Shown: positions 16,998 through 26,341, numbered from the stretch's first letter. The stretch: DNA of 64,000 bases from Emticicia sp. CRIBPO (GCF_009905725.1 NZ_JAAAKV010000013.1:1-64000), one strand, 5' to 3'. A program made the numbers and translations. Notes: generated from the letters alone by a model not told the origin.

Positions 16998-18617
16998 ATG
17001 AAAAAAACAATCGCTTCATTTTTAGTTTGTCTGATGCTTTCCTCCACTGTTTTGGCTGGTAAAACGGATTCTTTACTCCATATCCTGGATAAGGCCATCG
17101 CCGCCCGCCCTCAGTACAATAAGATCAGGGAAACAAAAATTGACAGCCTAAAGCGGTTATCAGCCTCCAGCACAGATGGTGCTGAGAAATATCGCCTGTA
17201 TTTCCAGATATTCAGAGAATACAGAAGCTATAATATGGACTCTGCCATGAAAGTGGCGAGAGAGAAGAAGATCATTGCCGGCCAGTCCGGCAATCAGCAA
17301 AATATCTATGAATCCGAAATGAACATTTCGGAGATACTCGGAATCATGGGCATGTACAAGGAGTCGATTGACATCCTGGACAAAATAGACAAACAAAAGC
17401 TGGACAAGGCACAGAAGACTTTTTATTTCCACCTGCATCATTCCTTGTATATCCGGCTTTCTGAAATTGCCGTTTCTGCGAATGAAAAAGAATATTATGC
17501 AACACTTTTAAGCCATTACAAAGATTCATTGCTGCTGTTTAACGAACCGGGTACTTCGGGAGCTTATTTTGCCGAAGCGGGCAAATTAGCGGAACAGGAA
17601 AGATATGATGAGGCTTTAAAAATTCTCCACGAATCCCTGGTGAAATTCGGAGACAGCCCCTCTTTGGTCGGCATGTTTGCCTATGAACTGTCGGAAGTGT
17701 ACAGAAAAAAGGGGGACGAAGAGAATGAGAAGAAATACCTGATCATATCATCTATATCAGACATTAAAAGAGCCGCGAAAACCTATGTGGCCCTGCGAAA
17801 ACTGGCCATTTTATTGTATCAGGACGGTGATGTGGACCGGGCATACCAGTACATCAAATGTGCGATGGAAGATGCCACCTTTTGCAAAGCGAGATTCCGG
17901 ACACTTCAGATATCCGAGACTTTGCCCATCATTGTGGCTGCCTATGACAAAAAAATGAACCAGGAAAAGGAAAATCTGTTTAAATACCTCATCCTGATTT
18001 CCCTGCTTTCTGTGGTGTTGATTGTCAGTATTCTGTTCATTTACCGCCAGATGAATAAACTCTCTGCGGCCAGGCAGGCTCTCAACAAGATGTATGAGGA
18101 CGTGAAAGGGATGAATTCCAATCTCAATGATCTGAATAAAAAACTATCCGAATCCAATCACATCAAAGAAGAATACATCGGATTTATATTCAATCTCTGC
18201 TCGAGCTATATCGACAAAATGGAAGCTTACCGGAAAAATATCAACAGAAAGCTGAAGTCGGGGCAAATCGAAGAAGCTTCAAAAATAACTAATTCAACCT
18301 CCCTTGTCTTCGATGAGCTGAAGGAGTTCTTCCGGAATTTTGACGCGATTTTTTTAAATATCTATCCCAATTTTGTGGAAGAGTTCAACGAGCTTCTGCA
18401 GGAAGGAGAAAAAATAACACCTAAGGCCGGAGACCTGCTTTCGCCCGAACTCAGGGTATTTGCCCTCGTAAGACTGGGCATTACAGAGAGCAGTAAGATC
18501 GCCAATTTCTTACATTATTCACCCCAGACGGTTTACAATTACAACCTTAAAGTAAAGAGTAAACTGGCCATTTCTAAGGAAGAATTCTCTGAAGCCATCC
18601 AGCAAATTGGCAAATAA
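16998..18617 (+). CDS. Membrane-spanning one-component regulator with TPR and DUF6377/HTH
   Basis: The 539-residue protein has a signal peptide (MKKTIASFLVCLMLSSTVLAG), a periplasmic TPR-like helical region (~60-320), one membrane helix (~330-350, 'LILISLLSVVLIVSILFIY'), a coiled coil (~352-395) and a cytoplasmic C-terminus. The end carries 'LSPELRVFALVRLGITESSKIANFL' then 'SPQTVYNYNLKVKSKL', a LuxR/GerE-like helix-turn-helix. This is the DUF6377 architecture found only in Bacteroidota, thought to couple periplasmic sensing directly to transcription without phosphorylation. It lies 291 bases before a susC/susD/phosphatase operon on the same strand, and is the obvious candidate for its regulator. 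The periplasmic ligand is unknown, possibly an organophosphate or a SusD-bound intermediate. Confidence 0.85.
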   Translation: MKKTIASFLVCLMLSSTVLAGKTDSLLHILDKAIAARPQYNKIRETKIDSLKRLSASSTDGAEKYRLYFQIFREYRSYNMDSAMKVAREKKIIAGQSGNQQNIYESEMNISEILGIMGMYKESIDILDKIDKQKLDKAQKTFYFHLHHSLYIRLSEIAVSANEKEYYATLLSHYKDSLLLFNEPGTSGAYFAEAGKLAEQERYDEALKILHESLVKFGDSPSLVGMFAYELSEVYRKKGDEENEKKYLIISSISDIKRAAKTYVALRKLAILLYQDGDVDRAYQYIKCAMEDATFCKARFRTLQISETLPIIVAAYDKKMNQEKENLFKYLILISLLSVVLIVSILFIYRQMNKLSAARQALNKMYEDVKGMNSNLNDLNKKLSESNHIKEEYIGFIFNLCSSYIDKMEAYRKNINRKLKSGQIEEASKITNSTSLVFDELKEFFRNFDAIFLNIYPNFVEEFNELLQEGEKITPKAGDLLSPELRVFALVRLGITESSKIANFLHYSPQTVYNYNLKVKSKLAISKEEFSEAIQQIGK

Positions 18618-18713
18618 TTGTAGATATTGTCCTACTTTCCGGGCTTTGAAAATCTACTTATTTCGCTGAAAGGGTGTTTGTGTATGGTGCTTATTATGAG
18701 TGCTTTATATTCT

Positions 18714-18721
18714 TAATTTTG
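18714..18721 (+). promoter_or_regulatory. Candidate -7 promoter element before the phosphatase-locus susC
   Basis: TAATTTTG matches TAnnTTTG perfectly and lies 188 bases before the susC start. No good -33 partner is seen at the usual spacing. It would leave a long 5' leader. Confidence 0.4.
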
Positions 18722-18908
18722 ATTTTCAAATCTACTATCTGCTTCTCCCCGGCATACAAAAGCCGTTTATCTGAAATAGCTTTGCAGTGGAATTCCCTCA
18801 CCGACATGCGGCCCTGACTCAGATTTAAATGCATCCTGAAAACTGCTTTCAGCCGGTTTTGGTGATTCCTGCTTTATACTTTAACCTTTATTTAAAATCA
18901 ATTCTTTT

Positions 18909-21884
18909 ATGAAATTAAAATCTCTTATTCAAAAGAGGAATTACAAGACACTCCTGCTGTTTGTGTTTGGAATGTTTTTGTTTTCAGGCTTGTCTGCTCA
19001 AACCCCCGTCAAAGTAAAAGGCAAGGTAATAGAGAGCGATACAAAAGAGGCGGTCATCGGTGCCACCGTCAGACTAAAAGAAGGTTTGAAAGGAACGATG
19101 ACGGATGTTGACGGTAACTTCGAAATAGAGGTTCCGTCCAATGCGACCCTGGTTATCTCATTTATCGGGTTTGACCTTAAGGAAGTACCGCTCAACGGAG
19201 CTTCTGTTGTTAATGTTGAATTGGTCAAAAATGCCAGTTTGCTGAGTGAAGTGGTGGTGATCGGCTACGGACAGGTCAAAAAAAGTGATGCGACAGGCTC
19301 TGTGCTGGCCATCAAACCTGATCAGCTCAACAGAGGACTCCAGGTAAACGCCCAGGAAGCCCTGATGGGGAAAATGGCCGGTGTTAACATCGTTCCGGCC
19401 AGCGGAGCTCCCGGCAGCGGAGCCACCATCAGAATCAGGATGGGAGCCTCCTTATCGGCCAGTAATGACCCGCTGATTGTAATTGACGGCGTACCTGCGG
19501 ACAACAGTTCTCTTAATTCCATCAATCCCAATGACATTGAAACCTACACCGTTCTGAAAGATGCATCTGCCACGGCTATTTATGGTTCGAGAGCGTCAAA
19601 TGGTGTGTTGATCATCACCACCAAAAAAGGGAACCTTGCCGGAGGGGGCAAGCCCAGGATCAGTTACAACACCAATCTTTCTCTGAGCCATGTGCAGAAT
19701 TACTATGAGTTGTTGTCCGCTGACGAATACCGCGATGCTTTTAAAAAATATGCGACTTCTGCCCCTGCGAGTTTCCAGCTGGGAAATGCTTCTACCGACT
19801 GGCAAAGGCAAATCTACAGAACGGCCGTAGGACATGACCATAACCTTTCATTGACAGGTTCTTCGAAAAGTACGCCCTACAGGGTTTCTGCAGGATATAC
19901 CAGCCAGGACGGGATCATCAAGGAAAACAATTATCAGAGGGCCAACGGAAGTATCGGTTTATCTCCTAAATTTTTTGACAAACACCTGACCGTAGACATT
20001 AACCTGAAAGGGAGTATTGAAAGAAACAGGCCTGTGTCTACCGGAGTGATCGGCAGTGCGATTTCTTTTGATCCGACAAGGCCTGTGCATGAAACTTATC
20101 CCAATAACGTTGGACTGGGCTATTATACCTGGATGGACACCGGCAAGCCGATCGTACTGGCCCCGAGCAATCCGGTAGCTGACCTGCAGTTGAACAACAT
20201 GCTGGACAAGGTCAACAGATCCATAGGAAACGTGGCATTGGATTACAAAATCCACGGGTTTGAAGATTTGCATCTGAACGCCAATTTCGGGTATGATGTC
20301 AGAAACAACAGTTACAGCGAATCTATACCGCAGTTTGCCCCTTCCATGTATACTTCAAATCAGAATAACGGGACCGGAAGGCTGTATAACAGGGAGAGCA
20401 AAAACAGGAACTACCTGATGGACCTTTACGCTACCTATAATAAAGAGCTGGGCAAGAAACAGAGTATCAATGCCATGGCCGGATACGGATGGCAGCGATT
20501 CTGGTACAGCACCAATGATAAGGCCACAGATCACCTGGGCAAAGAACTGGCGGGCGTACAACCCACACAAGGCGAGGGTGAATTGTACCTCCTGTCGTTC
20601 TTCGGCCGCTTAAATTATGCTTATGCCGATAAATTGCTGGTGACAGCCACTTTGAGGTCGGATGCTTCTTCAAGATTTGCGGCTGAAAACCGCTGGGGCT
20701 ATTTTCCTTCTGTGGCAGTCGGATACCGTCTGAGCGAGGAGAGTTTTCTGAAGGACGTAAGATCACTTTCTGACTTAAAACTCCGTGTAAGTTACGGACA
20801 AACCGGGCAGCAGGATATCGGGAGCTATTATGAACATATGGCTACCTATACTGCTTCTTACAACAATGCTATGTATGCTTTCGGAGATGAGTGGCTGACG
20901 GTTTATCGTCCGAACGGCTATGATCCGAATATCAAATGGGAAACCACGAGTACTTATAACTTCGGACTTGATTATGGTTTTCTTAACAACCGGATTTACG
21001 GTAGCGTAGATCTGTATACCCGGAAAACGAAAGATTTGCTCAACAAAATCTTCGTGCCTGCCGGAAGCAACTTTACCAACGTGTTAAATACCAACATCGG
21101 TGACATGGAAAGTAAAGGGATAGAACTGGCGGTGAGCGGGGTGCCTGTAAAAACCAAGGGATGGGAATGGACGCTGAGCGGCAATTTCACTTACGGAACT
21201 TCCAGGATAACAAAACTGAACACGATTGACACCGACAATAACTTTGTGAAAACCGGTAACGCCGGAGGAACAGGCAGGTATCTGCAGGTGCATAAGATCG
21301 GAGAAACCCCTTACACTTTCTTCCTGCTGCAGCAGGCTTACGATGAGAAGGGAAAACCATTGGACGGAAAGTACATTGCCAAAGACGGCGGTATAACTTC
21401 AAGTGAGGCCGATGCCAACAAATATGTAACAGGAAAAAGCTCCCAGATTCCTTATTACTATGGTTTGTCGACGCGGGTTACACATAAAAACTGGGATCTG
21501 GGTCTCAACGGACACGGAAGTTTCGGAAACTATGTGTACAACTATCAGAAAGCTTCTGAGTCGCTGGACGACTTGTTCAGTGCCAACAAAGTATCCAGCA
21601 ATATCGCCAGGGCTACGCTTGACAACGCTTTTGTACTGCAGCGGATTTATTCCGATTATTTCCTTGAAAACGGGGCTTTCTTTAAGGTGGACAACATTAC
21701 CCTGGGTCATTCTTTCAGCCATCTGTGGAATTCTTCGAGTTCACTGAGGCTGGCTCTGAGTGCCCAGAACATTGTAACCCTTACCAAATATTCAGGGGTG
21801 GAACCGGAAGTTTACAGCGGGATCGACAGAAATGTTTACCAGCGTCCGAGAATTTACACCTTATCCTTAAATCTTAATTTTTAA
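18909..21884 (+). CDS. SusC-type TonB-dependent outer-membrane transporter (phosphatase locus)
   Basis: The 991-residue protein has a signal peptide (to about residue 31, 'FSGLSAQ'), a carboxypeptidase-regulatory-like domain (~35-110: 'VKGKVIESDTKEAVIGATV'), a TonB-box-like 'EVVVIGYGQVKKSDATGSV' segment (~114-132), a plug domain with 'IRIRMGASLSASNDPLIVIDG' and 'AIYGSRASNGVLIITTKKG', and a long beta barrel ending in 'YTLSLNLNF' with a terminal Phe. It is a standard SusC, slightly short of the average for the family. With the SusD lipoprotein 5 bases downstream and a secreted histidine phosphatase in the same operon, the cargo may be an organophosphate or its product such as inositol, rather than a glycan. 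There is no FecR/sigma pair nearby. Confidence 0.95.
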   Translation: MKLKSLIQKRNYKTLLLFVFGMFLFSGLSAQTPVKVKGKVIESDTKEAVIGATVRLKEGLKGTMTDVDGNFEIEVPSNATLVISFIGFDLKEVPLNGASVVNVELVKNASLLSEVVVIGYGQVKKSDATGSVLAIKPDQLNRGLQVNAQEALMGKMAGVNIVPASGAPGSGATIRIRMGASLSASNDPLIVIDGVPADNSSLNSINPNDIETYTVLKDASATAIYGSRASNGVLIITTKKGNLAGGGKPRISYNTNLSLSHVQNYYELLSADEYRDAFKKYATSAPASFQLGNASTDWQRQIYRTAVGHDHNLSLTGSSKSTPYRVSAGYTSQDGIIKENNYQRANGSIGLSPKFFDKHLTVDINLKGSIERNRPVSTGVIGSAISFDPTRPVHETYPNNVGLGYYTWMDTGKPIVLAPSNPVADLQLNNMLDKVNRSIGNVALDYKIHGFEDLHLNANFGYDVRNNSYSESIPQFAPSMYTSNQNNGTGRLYNRESKNRNYLMDLYATYNKELGKKQSINAMAGYGWQRFWYSTNDKATDHLGKELAGVQPTQGEGELYLLSFFGRLNYAYADKLLVTATLRSDASSRFAAENRWGYFPSVAVGYRLSEESFLKDVRSLSDLKLRVSYGQTGQQDIGSYYEHMATYTASYNNAMYAFGDEWLTVYRPNGYDPNIKWETTSTYNFGLDYGFLNNRIYGSVDLYTRKTKDLLNKIFVPAGSNFTNVLNTNIGDMESKGIELAVSGVPVKTKGWEWTLSGNFTYGTSRITKLNTIDTDNNFVKTGNAGGTGRYLQVHKIGETPYTFFLLQQAYDEKGKPLDGKYIAKDGGITSSEADANKYVTGKSSQIPYYYGLSTRVTHKNWDLGLNGHGSFGNYVYNYQKASESLDDLFSANKVSSNIARATLDNAFVLQRIYSDYFLENGAFFKVDNITLGHSFSHLWNSSSSLRLALSAQNIVTLTKYSGVEPEVYSGIDRNVYQRPRIYTLSLNLNF

Positions 21885-21889
21885 GCATC

Positions 21890-23569
21890 ATGAAATTCAA
21901 ATCTCTTTATATACTGGCATTTTTTGCCTCCATGTCGCTGCTTACTTCCTGTTTTGATGACCTTGACACGGTTCCGCTGAGTGATAACCAGCTCACCGGT
22001 GAAAATGTCTATAAAACGGCCCAGGGTTATAAGGGAGTATTGGCAAAATGTTATTCATCCCTGATTCTGACCGGGCAGGAGGGACCATCGGGCAATGGAG
22101 ATGTACCCAACATTGATGAAGGTTACAGTGGTTTTACCAGGGCTCTTTTTTATCTCCAGGAAGCTACCACGGATGAAATCGTGCTGCACGCCGGGAGTTC
22201 TCACGGAACCACCTCACTTTTGCTGATGGGCTGGGACCCGTCTACCATGGTGGTGAGCTATCCTTATTACAGGTTGTATATGTCCATTAACTATTGCAAT
22301 GAGTTTCTGAGGGAGTCGACAGATGAGAAACTGAAAGCCAGAGGTGTTTACGAAGAAATGAAAGGAGAACTGGCCTATTACAGGGCGGAAGCGAGGTTCA
22401 TCAGGGCCTATTGCTATTCCATGATCTGCGATTTGTATGGTTCCGGGCCGTTTGTGGACGAAGCCATGGATGTGGGAACAATACCTCAGCAGAAAACACG
22501 GGAAGAAATATACAATTATGTCGTGTCGGAAGGCGAAGCAGTGGCTTCCGCTCTTAAAGTTCCAGGTTCCAATGTTTATGGCAGGGTCGATCAGGCCGCG
22601 GCCTGGTTTTTATTGTCGAGGGTTTACCTCAATGCCCAGACCTGGGCCAACAGCAATCAATATGAAAAAGCATATCAGTATGCCAAAAAGCTGATTGACA
22701 GCAGGGCCTATCCTTTGGCTTCGGATTACCGTCATATATTTTTAGCGGATAACAACACCTGCAGGGAAATTGTCTGGCCGCTTGTTCAGAATTTTGATAA
22801 ATCGCCGAGCCATGCCGGCACCAACTTCCTCGTAAAAGCCCTTGTCAACGGGGTAATGAACAATTACTATCCTTTAGGAGTAAACAACAGCTGGGGTAAT
22901 GCCAGGGTAAAAACCCAGCTCGTGGATAAATTTGAGCTGACAGACCAGGCATTTGATCCGAAAGATACATGGGGTGACAACAAAAAGGATAAAAGAGCCC
23001 AGTTTTTCAGCATTGGCCACACCAAAGAAACCTGGGTGGCAGGAAAGGCGTTTCAGAGAGACTTTAACAATGGGTATGCGACCATGAAGTGGCGTAACGT
23101 GAATAAAAACAGGACTGAGCTGACGCCGGGAGGAACGACTTATACCTCTATCAACTATCCGATGTTCAGAACGGCAGACGCTTATCTGATGGCCGCCGAA
23201 GCCATACTCAGGGGAGCCAGCGGTCCGAAATCAGCGGCACTGGAATATGTCAATGAAATCAGGGACCGAGCTTATCTGTCAGGAGCTTATGGTCCGGGCG
23301 TATCGGGCAGGATAACGGAAGCCCAGCTGACCCTTGATTTTATCCTGGATGAAAGAGCGAGGGAATTGCATACCGAATCGGTTCGCCGCACCGACCTGAT
23401 CCGTTTTAATAAATTTACCAAAAACTACAACTGGGACTGGAAAGGCAGTGACGGAAATGCCGGCAATTATGTGGGTAGGGATGTCAATGATAAATACAAG
23501 CTTTTCCCGATTCCGCAGGATGAGTTTACGGTAAACCCTTATCTGAAACAAAACCCTGATTTTAAATAA
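21890..23569 (+). CDS. SusD/RagB-type outer-membrane binding lipoprotein (phosphatase locus)
   Basis: The 559-residue protein has a lipoprotein signal (LAFFASMSLLTSC, acylated Cys21) and the TPR-rich SusD fold: 'YRLYMSINYCNEFLRES', 'LAYYRAEARFIRAYCYSMICDLYG' (family signature for helix pairs), 'AAWFLLSRVYLNAQTW' and the C-terminal 'LDFILDERARELHTESVRRTDLIRFNKF' followed by 'YKLFPIPQDEFTVNPYLKQNP'. It would cap the SusC barrel at the cell surface. It starts 5 bases after susC. A hairpin separates it from the downstream phosphatase gene, which may adjust relative expression. Confidence 0.95.
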   Translation: MKFKSLYILAFFASMSLLTSCFDDLDTVPLSDNQLTGENVYKTAQGYKGVLAKCYSSLILTGQEGPSGNGDVPNIDEGYSGFTRALFYLQEATTDEIVLHAGSSHGTTSLLLMGWDPSTMVVSYPYYRLYMSINYCNEFLRESTDEKLKARGVYEEMKGELAYYRAEARFIRAYCYSMICDLYGSGPFVDEAMDVGTIPQQKTREEIYNYVVSEGEAVASALKVPGSNVYGRVDQAAAWFLLSRVYLNAQTWANSNQYEKAYQYAKKLIDSRAYPLASDYRHIFLADNNTCREIVWPLVQNFDKSPSHAGTNFLVKALVNGVMNNYYPLGVNNSWGNARVKTQLVDKFELTDQAFDPKDTWGDNKKDKRAQFFSIGHTKETWVAGKAFQRDFNNGYATMKWRNVNKNRTELTPGGTTYTSINYPMFRTADAYLMAAEAILRGASGPKSAALEYVNEIRDRAYLSGAYGPGVSGRITEAQLTLDFILDERARELHTESVRRTDLIRFNKFTKNYNWDWKGSDGNAGNYVGRDVNDKYKLFPIPQDEFTVNPYLKQNPDFK

Positions 23570-23580
23570 TGTAAAGCTTT

Positions 23581-23605
23581 GTGGGTGGGATCCTGTCTCA
23601 CCCAC
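23581..23605 (+). other. Intercistronic hairpin between susD and the phosphatase gene
   Basis: GTGGGTGGGA pairs with TCTCACCCAC (10 bp, one G-U) around a 5-base loop. No T run follows, so it looks more like an mRNA-stabilising or attenuating element than a full terminator. Confidence 0.5.
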
Positions 23606-23625
23606 ATTCATTTAATCACTTAAAT

Positions 23626-24906
23626 ATGTATAAAAACAATTGGGTGTTTATCGGTTTGTTATTCAGCATGACTTCACTGTTTGCACAAACCACCCGACAG
23701 GAAATATGGGATAACCCTGAAAAATCGGCCGGGGTTTATTATGCTTATCCTGAAGGGGATATTGTAGCTCAAACCCCTGCACCGAAGGGTTATGAGCCTT
23801 TTTATATCTCTCACTTCGGTCGTCATGGCTCAAGATACCTGATCAATGATTCGGAATATAAATGGATCCTTGATCTGTTGGAGGATGCCGGGAAAAATTG
23901 TGCTCTCACACCTTTGGGTACTGATGTACTGGGGAGGTTGAGGGAAGTATGGAAGGAAGTGGAGTGGCATGGTGGCGATCTGTCGCCCTTTGGTGTCCGT
24001 CAGCACCGGGATATCGCAGAGCGGATGTATAAATCATACCCGCAGGTTTTTACGAATAATGTGGAGATCGAAGCGAGGTCTACGACTGTCGTTCGATGCG
24101 TTCTGAGTATGGACGCATTTTGTGAGCGGCTTAAGGAGCTGAACCCCGAACTGAAAATTACCCGTGAATCAAGTTTAAAATACCAGAGGTATCTCAACCA
24201 TCACACAGAAGAAGCGGTGGCTTTCCGGTCTGCACCCGACACCTGGCGGGAAGAATACCGGAAATTTGAAGAAAAACACATAAAGCCCGGAAGGCTTATG
24301 GCGGGTTTGTTCTCAGACCAGACCTACGTGCTGAAAAAAGTAAATCCCAATGCCCTGATGCTGGGTTTGTTTACCGTAGCCGGAGGAATGCAGAACATAG
24401 ACACGAAGCAGACATTCTACGATATTTTCCAAAAAGAAGAGCTTTTTGATTTGTGGCAGCTTAAAAACTATCGATTGTATGTCAATGACGCCAATTATGC
24501 TTTAAATGGCGGCTTGATGTTTGAAAACTCCAAGCCCGTATTGCGAAACATCCTTGAAAACGCCGGTAAGGTGATACAAGCCGGGGCTAAAGGGGCTACA
24601 CTGAGGTTTGCCCATGACGGTAACATCATTCCGCTGGCATTGCTGCTGCACCTGGAAAATACCTATAACAGTGTGTCCGAACCCGTTGATTTTTATAAAG
24701 CCTGGAGTGATTTCAAAGTGGCTCCTATGGCCGGAAACATCCAGATGGTATTTTTCAGGAAGCCGGGTTCTGATGACATCCTTGTTAAATTTTTACTTCA
24801 TGAAAAAGAAGTCAAAGTGCCCACCATTAAAAGTAATGTTCTGCCCTATTATCATTGGAAAGATGTGGAGGCGTATTATAACGGACTTTTGAACGAAAAG
24901 AAGTAG
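23626..24906 (+). CDS. Secreted histidine acid phosphatase (phytase / MINPP-like)
   Basis: The 426-residue protein starts at 23626 (MYKNNWVFIGLLFSMTSLFAQ), a clean signal peptide; the in-frame codon at 23581 lies inside the upstream hairpin and is unlikely. It has the branch-2 histidine phosphatase motif 'HFGRHGSR' (RHGxR, nucleophile His67) and the acid motif 'LRFAHDGN' (H330, D331). These match histidine acid phosphatases, including phytases and multiple inositol polyphosphate phosphatases (MINPP), for which the HAE/HD element is the proton donor. It probably acts in the periplasm or outside the cell on inositol phosphates or other phosphomonoesters. As the third gene after susC and susD, it suggests a Sus-like route for phosphorylated compounds. 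Confidence 0.85.
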   Translation: MYKNNWVFIGLLFSMTSLFAQTTRQEIWDNPEKSAGVYYAYPEGDIVAQTPAPKGYEPFYISHFGRHGSRYLINDSEYKWILDLLEDAGKNCALTPLGTDVLGRLREVWKEVEWHGGDLSPFGVRQHRDIAERMYKSYPQVFTNNVEIEARSTTVVRCVLSMDAFCERLKELNPELKITRESSLKYQRYLNHHTEEAVAFRSAPDTWREEYRKFEEKHIKPGRLMAGLFSDQTYVLKKVNPNALMLGLFTVAGGMQNIDTKQTFYDIFQKEELFDLWQLKNYRLYVNDANYALNGGLMFENSKPVLRNILENAGKVIQAGAKGATLRFAHDGNIIPLALLLHLENTYNSVSEPVDFYKAWSDFKVAPMAGNIQMVFFRKPGSDDILVKFLLHEKEVKVPTIKSNVLPYYHWKDVEAYYNGLLNEKK

Positions 24907-24916
24907 TAGCCAAAAG

Positions 24917-24944
24917 AAGAGGCCGCTCAACTGAGCGGCCTCTT
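24917..24944 (+). terminator. Strong hairpin after the phosphatase gene
   Basis: AAGAGGCCGCTCA pairs perfectly with TGAGCGGCCTCTT (13 bp, 2-base loop), 10 bases past the stop. The downstream T run is short, but the stem is very stable and lies between convergent genes. Confidence 0.8.
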
Positions 24945-24994
24945 GCTGGTTGCCTAGCAGAGGTTTGCGGCCTCTTGTTGATAGTAATGTCCAC

Positions 24995-25327
24995 TTACAT
25001 TTCTCTTTTGATCACTTTCACCACTTTGTAATCGGCGATTCCCCCGGTAATGATATTGACCAGGATGTTTGATTTGGATTCAATGGTGTAAGACTTTGTC
25101 CCGAGTTCTTCCGCCATCTTTTTGGCATCGCTGTTCCGGATATTGATACCGAGCAGATGGAGGTCCCAGTCTTTTTTGAATTCAACGCCTTTTGTTTTTT
25201 CACCCCAGACTTTACCTCCGTTCTGAAAAGGACTGACCTGGGTGTTGACCGCGAATTGCTGAACGGAACACGAACTCAGGAGGGCAACACCGGAAAGGGC
25301 GGTTAAAAATTTTACTGCTTTTTTCAT
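24995..25327 (-). CDS. Small lipoprotein, remotely Bor-like
   Basis: The protein of 110 residues starts at 25327 (MKKAVKFLTALSGVALLSSC, acylated Cys20); an upstream in-frame ATG at 25336 is an alternative, and the longer frame from 25435 adds residues overlapping the upstream gene. After the Cys comes 'SVQQFAVNTQ', and the C-terminus has 'ESKSNILVNIITGGI-ADYKVVKV'. This order of a Q-rich start and a G-rich hydrophobic patch recalls the Bor/iss lipoproteins, but the similarity is weak. It follows a 62-residue gene in the same direction, with 16 to 25 bases between them. Role unknown. Confidence 0.65.
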   Translation of the reverse strand: MKKAVKFLTALSGVALLSSCSVQQFAVNTQVSPFQNGGKVWGEKTKGVEFKKDWDLHLLGINIRNSDAKKMAEELGTKSYTIESKSNILVNIITGGIADYKVVKVIKREM

Positions 25328-25352
25328 TTTGAGCATTGGTTTGATTATCAGA

Positions 25353-25541
25353 TTATAAATAAATCCTGTAGAGTAAATTCGGGAAGGTACCGAGCTGTTT
25401 GACGTAGCCCGTGGAGCCGGGTTTGGTTTTGTCATAATACTCTGTTAACCTGCTGTCATTGTCCGGTACCGTGCCCCTGATGGCCAGCCCGATGTGGCTG
25501 ACGGTAATCAGAAATATGAGTTTTTTTAAAAGCTTTTTCAT
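25353..25541 (-). CDS. Small putative exported protein, 62 residues
   Basis: The protein begins MKKLLKKLIFLITVSHIGLAIRG, a strongly basic then hydrophobic N-terminus that would serve as signal peptide or membrane anchor, followed by a polar stretch (TVPDNDSRLTEYYDKTKPGSTG) and a short 'FPNLLYRIYL' tail. I do not recognise the family. It is directly upstream of the small lipoprotein gene and probably cotranscribed with it, which supports it as a real gene despite its size. Confidence 0.5.
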   Translation of the reverse strand: MKKLLKKLIFLITVSHIGLAIRGTVPDNDSRLTEYYDKTKPGSTGYVKQLGTFPNLLYRIYL

Positions 25542-25765
25542 AAATAAGTGTTTTAGGATAAATCAGTCTGAAAGAAACGCAAAGGTACCCCTTCGGTTTT
25601 TGTCCCGCGTTGACTTAAGTTAAGAAATGAAAAAGCCTCGCTTATAACGATTTCCTTGCAACACAGCGGCCGGCCCTGAGTATTTTCAGATGATTTGTTT
25701 TATCTTTGAATGTCTCCGGTTGAGATGATTTATGTAATGCTGTAGAAAAGCCTTTTCCGGGAGTA

Positions 25766-26341
25766 ATGATGATGAAACAAAAACTGGTCGATTATTTTTC
25801 TAAAATTATACCGCTTACTGACGAAGAAGCCGGGGCAATCCTGGAAAGCATCGTGACCAAGACATTTAAAAAGGGCGATATTCTGCTCAGGGAAGGACAG
25901 GTTTCCACGGAAGTTTATTTTGTGCTGGAAGGATGCGTGAGACAATATTATCTGAAAGAAGGAGAGGAGGTTACCAATGGTTTTTTTACGGAAGAGCAGT
26001 GGGTGATATCCATCAACAGCTTATCTCAGAAGGTTCCGGCAGATCATTACTGGGTATGCAGTGAAGATACTACTGTGGTGATAGGCAATGAACAGAAAGA
26101 AAACGACCTGTACTGCCGTTTTCCGAGATTTGAGACGATCTCACGGAAGGTGATGGAAAAGGTATTCGGTGAGCAGCAGAAGCTAAACGTTTCCTATTTT
26201 ACCGCTACTCCCGAAGAACGGTACCTGAGACTGATGAACACCAGACCGGACCTGTTCCAGAGGATACCGCAGTATCAGATAGCCAGTTACATAGGTGTTA
26301 AACCCGAATCATTGAGCCGGATAAGAAGAAGGATACGCTGA
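25766..26341 (+). CDS. Crp/Fnr-family transcriptional regulator
   Basis: The 191-residue protein has a cyclic-nucleotide-binding-like beta roll (residues ~15-115: 'KKGDILLREGQVSTEVYFVLEGCVRQYY' in broken form, i.e. GDILLREGQ...YFVLEGCVR) and a short C-terminal helix-turn-helix ('IPQYQIASYIGVKPESLSRIRRRI'). It lacks the RxS phosphate-binding signature of true cAMP receptors. This shape is common in Bacteroidota, where such genes often sit beside efflux or stress genes. ATG codons at 25766 and 25769 both fit. It is transcribed away from the small-protein operon 224 bases upstream and may control it, but no dyad supports this. Confidence 0.88.
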   Translation: MMMKQKLVDYFSKIIPLTDEEAGAILESIVTKTFKKGDILLREGQVSTEVYFVLEGCVRQYYLKEGEEVTNGFFTEEQWVISINSLSQKVPADHYWVCSEDTTVVIGNEQKENDLYCRFPRFETISRKVMEKVFGEQQKLNVSYFTATPEERYLRLMNTRPDLFQRIPQYQIASYIGVKPESLSRIRRRIR

